A stretch of DNA of 64,000 bases from Bolinopsis microptera (taxonomy: Eukaryota; Ctenophora; Tentaculata; Lobata; Bolinopsidae), in the NCBI RefSeq assembly GCF_026151205.1, contig NC_087075.1:6466858-6530857 (forward strand), in the 5' to 3' direction. Made by a program: the position numbers and the translations under genes. Within the stretch, counting starts at the first letter, position 1; every line of letters begins with the position of its first letter. The notes under the pieces were generated by a model that had not been told where the DNA came from, made no database searches, and saw nothing but the letters and a program-made list of their open reading frames with translations. This document shows positions 59,335-64,000 of this stretch, piece after piece.

Positions 59335-62300
59335 GGACACGTTCATTGAAGTTTGAGGATATTGGTAAATATTAGTGACCCTACTGAATGGCACGATGAT
59401 GTAAAATGTGTCACACTATGAAACTATATAAACCCTCTAACCCTAAGATAATCGTTTCATCCTCTAGATAAACTTTGTCGCATAACGATATCTTTATCAG
59501 ACGATAAGATATCGCTTAAATGCGGCCGGCAGTGAGTTGTAAACTTTGTCACACTATAAAACCGTGACGGAGTTTATATGGACCCCTTGTTGCCGTGTTT
59601 GACCAAATTTTCGAATTTCCAATTCATAGAATAGCTGTATATGACTATTATCTACATATTTAGCGACTTTTTTCCTTAAATGGTAGCACCATGTAAACTC
59701 CGTCACACATTTAAGACATTTATATGAGGGATGTTTATGACATCCTGACAAGTAATGCCGAATAGTCTAGCATTATTTTGTGAGCTGAATGTGTTTGGAA
59801 TTGTTCACATATTTCATTGTTATCTGGCAAATACAAATACAGAAGGCAGAAATAGGTAAATTTAGTCACATAAATTTGTATGATATCTCAACATGTGTGA
59901 AATTGAGTAAATATTAGTATACCAACTTAAACACCCTATATTACGTACTATGGATCAATTAACAATATTTCAACCATACGCCGGTCATATAAATTATTAT
60001 ATGGCAGTGATATGTTAACATTGGATAAATTTCAACACCTGAACAGGGTAAAAATTTGTAAATTTCGTCACACAAAAAATATTATAACTTTATTTGCTCC
60101 GTGTTGGCAAAATAATTAATTTATCGACATAGTGATGGTGATAAAGTAACATTATATACTAATTGAGGTATGATTCTTCAAAATAGGGGCAAGAAATGTA
60201 AATTTCGTCACATCAGCCATTGCATTATTTAGATAGATTTTCTTTCATATCAACTGCCCTTATTATAGTTGGAATGGATTTATACAGGAAATATAGAAAC
60301 CCATGCCCATTTTTCATTACATTGAAATTATACTGTTGGGGCAGGAAAAGTAAATTTCGTCACATTTCGGTAAATTAGTGATATCAAACTCAGCATTGTT
60401 AAACTTGAGTTCTGATTTGCTGAAAAATAACCTACCAATAATTCCTGGAAGAATATTGCATTCTAATCGGGGTATGGTTCTTCAAAATAGGGTCAAGAAA
60501 TGTAAATTTCGTCACATACGTCATTGTAAAATTTAGATACATTTTCTTTGACATCAACAGTCCTAATTATAGTTTGAAATGATTAATTCAGAGATAAAGG
60601 AAATATAAAAACCCATGCCCATTTTTCATCACATTGAAATTATACTTTTGGGGCAGGATAAGTGAATTTCGTCACATTTCGGTAACTTAGTATAATTAAA
60701 CTCAGAATTGTCAAACTTGAGTTCTGATGATCTGCTGAATAATAACCTACTGATAATTCCTGGGGGAATATTGAATTCTAATCGGGGTATGGTTCTTCAA
60801 AATAGGGTTAAGAAATGTAAATTTTGTCACATACGTCATTGTAAAATTTAGATACACTTTCTTTCACATCAACAGTCCTAATTATAGTTTGAAATGATTA
60901 ATTCAGATATAAGGAAATATAGAAACCCATGCCCATTTATCATCACATTGAAATTATACTGTTGGGGCAGGAAAAGTGAATTTCGTCACATTTCGGTAAC
61001 TTAGTAAAATTAAACTCAGAATTGTTAAACTTGAGTTCTGATTTGCTGAATAATAACCTACTAATAATTCCTGGAAGAATATTGAATTCTAATCGAGGCA
61101 TGTTTCTTCAAAATAGGGTCAAGAAATGTAAATTTCGTCACATCAGCCATTGCATTAGTTAGATAGATTTTCTTTCATATCAACTGCCCTTATTATTATT
61201 GTGACAATTTTTACATCAACTGCCCTTAACTTGAATCAGCTCTATCCGTGCATCGTCCTTATATACAGTTTTCCCGCCTTCCAAACCAAAATCAGATATA
61301 AATGATTTCGGCAATTCACCCAAAATTTTAAATTCCATTATAATGTGACAGAATTTACATCATTTCCCAATAAGTGCATGTATTTGCTAACTTTTCAAAA
61401 CAACATATTTTAGGGCTATGATTGGTAGAAGAACCATCAAATAATGAGTTGAAAGGGTTTTGAGAACACCTCACAGTAGAAAAGAGGTATCGTATTCTGA
61501 GTGTGACAAAGTTTACGAAATATTGCCTTAAAACCGTTCGATCCCTGCCCTTTAGCCAAATGTTGTATCATAATTGTTAGAATGACCTAATCTACTGTAT
61601 TTTAAACCAAAAATGCTAATTGGGCAGCTATGGTTAACACAGTCACAAAAATGTGACATTTTTTACATTATAGTGCCTAAAAACAATAAATTGTATTTCT
61701 GAGCCGTGTATATGGAAGTATGGGTCACGTGGCTAATGTCCAGAACTTCTGAACACGCTATTTTTGTTGGTTTACCAATGTCCTTAAACTTCAACATGAA
61801 CGTGTCCATTTACGATTTCGTATCATTTTGTGACGATGTTTACAGCAACTGCCCTATACGTCAATCAACTGTATCCGTGTATCGTCCTCATATAGAGTTT
61901 TCCCGCCTTCCAAACCAAAATCAGATATAAATGATTTCGGAAATTCGCCCAGAATTTCAAATTCCATATAATGTGACAGAATTTACATCATTTCCCAATA
62001 GCCAAGTGCAGTGCATGTATTAGTTAACTTTTCAAAACAACATATTTTAGGGCTATGATTGGCAGAAGAACTATCAAATAATGAGTTGAAAGGGTTTTGA
62101 GGACACCTCACAGTAGAAAAGAGGTCTCATATTCTAAGTGTGACAAAGTTTACGAAATGTTGCCTTAAAGCCGTTCGATCACTGCCCTTTAGGCCTACAT
62201 TGTATCATAATTGTTAGATTGACCTAATCTACTATATTTTAGACCAAAAAATGCTAATTGGGCAGCTATGGTAAACAATGCCACAAAAATGTGACATTTT

Positions 62301-62488
62301 TTACATAATAGTGCCTAAAAGCAATACATTTAATTTTTGAGCAGTGTATATGGGAGTATGGGTCACGTGGCTAATGTTCAGAACTTATGAACACGCTAGA
62401 TTAATATATATTGAAATTAAACTACTATCGTCAAAAACGCTGTTTTAGAAATTTACCAATTTCCTCAAACTTCAATGAACGTGTCCTT
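59335..62488. mobile_element. 3.15-kb TIR element with mirror-image array of TGTAAATTTCGTCACA motifs
   Basis: Terminal inverted repeats of 36 bp (59335-59370 and 62453-62488, starting GGACACGTTCATTGAAG) match at 35 positions. TTAT flanks both ends. Inside, TGTAAATTTCGTCACA or close variants recur about every 140-195 bp (near 59692, 59860, 60056, 60198, 60349, 60500, 60660, 60818, 60975 and 61128). After about 61190 the same motif continues in reverse orientation (TGTGACAAAGTTTAC, near 61201, 61341, 61500, 61648, 61830, 61970, 62140 and 62288). The left half is built of about 310-bp units (starts near 60169, 60473, 60786 and 61098), the right half of two about 630-bp units. No coding capacity. 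Family unknown to me. Confidence 0.8.
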
Positions 62489-62576
62489 ATAAGTTTATAG
62501 AGTTGTAGATACTTGGGTTAGATCTTGAGTTAGGGTCAAGTTAGGGTTTGAGTGGCGGATTAAGGTCCATCCTATT

Positions 62577-62720
62577 ACAAAAGAAAATCGCGATTATTTT
62601 GGCCAAAAATTGCGATACCGCGATTTTTACCGCGATTGATACCGCAAGACATGTAAAATTTTTCGCAAAAAATGGGGAAAATCGCGATTCTGTACATGTC
62701 GCGATTTCCTTTTGTCCCTG
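62577..62720. mobile_element. hAT-type MITE, 144 bp, 8-bp target duplication
   Basis: Right end, read inward, is CAGGGACAAAAGGAAATCGC. The left end has lost the first bases and starts ACAAAAGAAAATCGCG. ATCCTATT flanks both sides (62569-62576 and 62721-62728). The interior is packed with ATCGCGAT palindromes. Confidence 0.85.
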
Positions 62721-62762
62721 ATCCTATTTGACAGTTCTGGGAGAGCAAAAGCTGTGAAGGTG

Positions 62763-62824
62763 CGAGGTTGCCTATTAATTGCCTATTAATTGCCTATTAA
62801 TTGCCTATTAATTGCCTACTAATT
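62763..62824. repeat. 12-bp TTGCCTATTAAT array
   Basis: Five head-to-tail copies, the last with CTACTAAT. Confidence 0.9.
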
Positions 62825-63456
62825 GATGTCTGATGATGATTGATCGAGCGTGAGCTCAGTGAAGTCACACACGCACAAGTCAGTGTTGCAATACCGCAAA
62901 ATAATATCATATGCTGGGACAGGTGCAGTATTTATTATTCCTCTATTGTCTATTTTAGATTTCTCAGAAAATGAATTTCGCGGTATAGTTGATGCATTGG
63001 TAGAAGTTGATGCATTGCGGATCAAAACAGCAATTTAATATATATATTATATATCACCGAACGGGGGTGCATGTTTAGTGTTTATGTGATACGACAATGT
63101 TATAAATATGTGTTATTTGACATTTTTATAACCGAATTTTGTTTGACCAAGCAAAGCAGATATAATGCCGTGATATAAAAGTACAATATAAAATTATGCA
63201 GACCAACTGAAACAGGTCCGTGACCTTAACTTTTTGCGTATTATGATAAACGAGATTATTAACAAAAACAACTATTAAATTTAAATAATTAATGTTATGG
63301 GAAATGTAGTCTTGCTGTATCTTCAACAACAAAAACCATATCTTCATCAGTATTCAGCACTGAAGAGGGTCCAGCGCTGGTAACTGTAATTGCGGTTTTC
63401 TGGTTTAAAAAATACATATATAGATATATCGGTACAAAGCAAACTATGCAATTGTC
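62825..63456. other. Intergenic, nothing recognised
   Basis: Short open frames on both strands without family resemblance. Confidence 0.4.
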
Positions 63457-64000
63457 AAACTATAAGTTTCATGTTTGAAAAGCAATCTTCAGTGACATAA
63501 TTAACATAAAAATGGCAAACATAATACAACACAGTGCTCCTTTATCAAATTTTATAATTAACAATTAACAATTACTCAATACTACTAAACCTATATAAAT
63601 ACAAAACCTAATAACTAATAAATACTAACTAAATATGTCTAACTAAGAATTTCCTAGAGTGCCTACATTTAGAAATAATTTCTGATCTTTTATTAATAAT
63701 GCCTGGGGTTTTAAGTATGTATAGTTTCTCGTCTAAGCAGAGGCCACAATGCCCCGCTCCAGCCTTATATTTCTTCGATTTAGTAATAATCTTCCAGTCT
63801 ATGCTATATTCAATCATCTTCTCCTTGAGGTCCCATATCAATTTTGATAACTCGGTACTCAGTCTGTGCTTAGAATTCTTAAAACTTTGTCGATGATTGT
63901 ACCACCGTGTCACGGAGGAGCACTGTGTTGTATTATGTTTGCCATTTTTATGTTAATTATGTCACTGAAGATTGCTTTTCAAACATGAAACTTATAGTTT
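63457..64000 (-). mobile_element. Penelope-like element end with 84-bp perfect inverted repeats
   Basis: 63457-63540 (starting AAACTATAAGTTTCATG) is the exact reverse complement of 63917-64000, which runs to the window edge, so the true arm may be longer. Between them lies a GIY-YIG-type C-terminal coding fragment on the minus strand. Inverted terminal structures are common in Penelope-like elements. Confidence 0.7.
63629..63913 (-). pseudogene. Penelope-like element GIY-YIG C-terminal fragment
   Basis: A 94-codon frame containing STELSKLIWDLKEKMIEYSI, DWKI, CGLCLDEKLYIL, NKRSEIISKCRHSRKF. The LSK.IW.LK.......W.I....Y......C.LC..EK..I......N.R.E....CRH..K pattern is the 3' end of Penelope-like polyproteins (GIY-YIG endonuclease tail with the CxxC...CRH cluster). 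The reverse transcriptase is absent, and the right inverted repeat begins immediately upstream of the frame, so this is a truncated copy. Confidence 0.7.

Overview
The window is nuclear DNA of an invertebrate-grade animal. Genes have many short exons with GT/AG junctions, introns of 0.1 to 8.6 kb, a filamin-type tandem calponin-homology gene, an acid lipase and a class A GPCR. The AT-rich non-coding DNA is crowded with animal-type transposons (APE non-LTR elements, a Penelope-like element, hAT-type MITEs, a MULE with a FLYWCH finger) and minisatellites. Cnidarian or lophotrochozoan would fit, but I cannot name the species. No operon, CRISPR array, rRNA gene or intact tRNA gene is visible. All exon models are read by eye from splice sites, reading phase and family motifs.

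Layout. Positions 1-5.3 kb are mostly non-coding, with one orphan carboxylesterase-like exon. From 5.3 to 31.5 kb (+) runs a 14-exon gene. It encodes two CH domains (a filamin-like actin-binding domain), a short coiled coil, about 1,070 residues of acidic Pro/Glu/Val repeats resembling AHNAK strands or titin PEVK, and an unrecognised conserved C-terminal domain. Its 8.6-kb sixth intron holds a complete acid-lipase gene on the opposite strand (9.98-17.83 kb). That lipase is itself interrupted by a MULE-like transposon abutting exon 3, giving three levels of nesting.

From 38.4 to 46.1 kb (+) the last four exons of the CH gene occur again as a second cassette, with a longer repeat exon of about 1,890 residues. 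Splice phases match the upstream CH exons, so the cassette could be an alternative 3' end. It also has a candidate first exon of its own with an N-myristoylation-type start. Between the cassettes lies an ORF1p-like retroelement gene flanked by 229-bp direct repeats.

From 48.4 to 55.2 kb (-) is the 3' part of a rhodopsin-class GPCR (TM4 to TM7 and tail), with a full-length 1,030-codon APE/RT retrotransposon in one intron. From 57 kb to the end is mobile DNA: a 5'-truncated LINE, a 3.15-kb TIR-bounded element carrying a 16-bp motif at about 155-bp spacing in mirror-image halves, a small hAT MITE, and the GIY-YIG end of a Penelope-like element between perfect 84-bp inverted repeats.

The most unusual items are the CH-plus-acidic-repeat protein with its duplicated terminal cassette, the mirror-image motif array at 59.3-62.5 kb, and the transposon-scarred nested lipase.
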